Shown: positions 43,547-44,270 of the stretch, in pieces
Numbering within the stretch: position 1 is the stretch's first letter
How the letters are laid out: every line of letters starts with the position of its first letter
Notes under the pieces: model-generated
The model's database searches: none
Told to the model about the DNA's origin: nothing
Seen by the model: only the letters and a program-made list of their open reading frames with translations
Program-made: the position numbers and the translations under genes
Assembly (NCBI RefSeq): GCF_900176135.1
Contig: NZ_FWWW01000096.1
Coordinates: forward strand, 1-44,270
Reading direction: 5' to 3'
DNA length: 44,270 bases
Source: Hymenobacter roseosalivarius DSM 11622
GTDB lineage: Bacteria > Bacteroidota > Bacteroidia > Cytophagales > Hymenobacteraceae

Positions 43547-43583
43547 AAAAGCCCCCCTAAGTCATGTCTGGGGGGCTTTTTTA
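43547..43583. terminator. Bidirectional terminator made of two C6 words
   Basis: AAAAGCCCCCC at 43547-43557 pairs with GGGGGGCTTTT, followed by TT, at 43571-43583, between convergent genes. Confidence 0.9.
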
Positions 43584-43623
43584 TAATCGAATATGATCTT
43601 CTTTCAAAAGAGGCCAGAGTTGG

Positions 43624-44028
43624 TTAACCCAATCCACCTGCATTTGTATCATTCTTATTGGGTTGCTCCGGTTGCTGGTTTTGCTCAGCGCGAAAGACAC
43701 TTAATTGCGTTGGGGTCAGAATGCGGCTGCACTCGGCCTCGTACTGCGCCTCCAGCTCAGCGGCTTTCTGACGGCGCTGCTCAGCATCCGTGTATTCATA
43801 CTCAATCTCATCCAGCCGGGCGAGCTTAATCTGATTAACGAAGCGCAGACGAATGTACTGGGCTTCGTTCAGGCGAAGCTGGCTACCCATTTGTCGGGTA
43901 AGACCATCTACACGGGCCAATGAAGGCAGTAAAGCACCGGGGCGCTCAGCGTAGCAGTCACGCTTCTGAGCGGAGGCCGAACCACAAAAACAACCAATAA
44001 AGAGTGCGAGTAGTAATAGTGATTTCAT
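43624..44028 (-). CDS. Small exported helical protein (Spy/LTxxQ-like pattern)
   Basis: 134 residues with a signal peptide (MKSLLLLALFIGCFCGSASA). The mature chain is almost wholly helical and charged: LTRQMGSQLRLNEAQYIRLR, LARLDEIEYEYTDAEQRRQK, LEAQYEAECSRILTPTQLSV, then a Gln/Asn-rich tail. The pattern 'helix, LNEAQY, helix, LTPTQL' resembles periplasmic Spy/CpxP-like chaperones (which have LTxxQ motifs), but I cannot claim homology. It is preceded by the best promoter in the window. Confidence 0.6.
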   Translation of the reverse strand: MKSLLLLALFIGCFCGSASAQKRDCYAERPGALLPSLARVDGLTRQMGSQLRLNEAQYIRLRFVNQIKLARLDEIEYEYTDAEQRRQKAAELEAQYEAECSRILTPTQLSVFRAEQNQQPEQPNKNDTNAGGLG

Positions 44029-44128
44029 AGAAAAGATGAAGGAAATGAAAGGTAAACGGTACGTGAGATTGAGCGCTACAACGAGTGGATAATAAAAAGG
44101 TTTTGTTTGCCCTTGTTTACATATAGTA

Positions 44129-44160
44129 CAAATATATAGGCTATTAATATAAATAACAAA
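44129..44160 (-). promoter_or_regulatory. Consensus Bacteroidetes sigma promoter
   Basis: In the minus direction: TTTG (44157-44160), a 20-nt spacer, then TATATTTG (44129-44136), matching TTTG-N19..21-TANNTTTG exactly. It is about 100 bp upstream of the 43624-44028 start codon, leaving a 5' untranslated region of about 90 nt. Confidence 0.72.
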
Positions 44161-44244
44161 ATATTTTAAATATTTTCTGTGCTAGGTCCTATTCATGGTT
44201 CAGGAGCTAACTTTCCACCCATTATTGAGAAACTCTAACCACGT

Positions 44245-44270
44245 AAAAAAGCCCCCCAGAGTCATTCTGG
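44245..44270. terminator. First arm of a C6-word terminator cut by the window end
   Basis: AAAAAAGCCCCCCAGAGTCA followed by TTCTGG, identical in its first 17 bases to the parC terminator arm at 7478. The second arm lies outside the window. Confidence 0.75.

Noticed and set aside
1..44270. CRISPR arrays and tRNA genes
   Set aside because: No regularly spaced short direct repeats and no cloverleaf with an anticodon arm were seen on either strand; I cannot run tRNAscan.

Overview
The window looks like a chromosomal segment of a GC-rich Bacteroidota, most likely Hymenobacter or a close relative (Cytophagales). I base this on the protein families, the general lack of Shine-Dalgarno sequences, one near-perfect Bacteroidetes promoter (TTTG-N20-TATATTTG), the many lipoproteins, and the style of intergenic palindromes. 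That identification is inference; no 16S or other marker search was possible. No tRNA, rRNA or CRISPR array was seen.

Layout. 1-1300 is an insertion-sequence graveyard (IS5 and two IS3 remnants). 1400-5000 is the classical thrS / infC-rpmI-rplT translation cluster on the minus strand, with infC apparently starting at AUA behind a strong Shine-Dalgarno. 5.2-7.3 kb holds two exported TPR proteins. 7.5-15.8 kb holds topoisomerase IV: parC and parE, both on the minus strand, with a plus-strand M1 aminopeptidase between them. 16-19.5 kb has an AI-2E-type transporter, a DUF2383/PA2169 protein and a DEDDh exonuclease-GIY-YIG fusion. 19.8-22.5 kb is an MmeI-like single-chain restriction-modification gene with an amber codon near its start, an AT-rich specificity segment, and an apparent 1-nt deletion that fuses it to a STAS/SpoIIAA-like gene. 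23-26.4 kb is a divergent pair of paralogous lipoproteins with kinase-like motifs. 26.8-32.6 kb has an App1-type phosphatase, an M48 protease, topoisomerase IB, an NTF2-like lipoprotein, MtgA and a Lon-N domain protein. 32.7-36.9 kb is a decayed or mobile zone: a lipoprotein gene carrying three in-frame stops, a LuxR-type regulator, and a broken IS982 transposase joined to a 5'-truncated HupE gene. 37-44.3 kb has a metallophosphoesterase, a YegS-type lipid kinase, a second M48 protease, an L,D-transpeptidase-like protein and several small orphan or lipoprotein genes in AT-rich surroundings.

The strongest unexplained signal is at the oligonucleotide level. A motif close to AAWTGCCCCCCAG occurs 20 times as TGCCCCCC on either strand, in several reading frames, in genes and between them. 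A variant of the same word (AAAAAGCCCCCC) forms both arms of most of the rho-independent terminators. This is how DNA-uptake sequences behave in Neisseriaceae and Pasteurellaceae, so a comparable genome-wide signal (uptake, Chi-like or architectural) is a credible, testable idea here. A second layer is a family of long intergenic palindromes (GTCATGCWGAG...GAAGCATCTCGC), some with another palindromic repeat nested inside.
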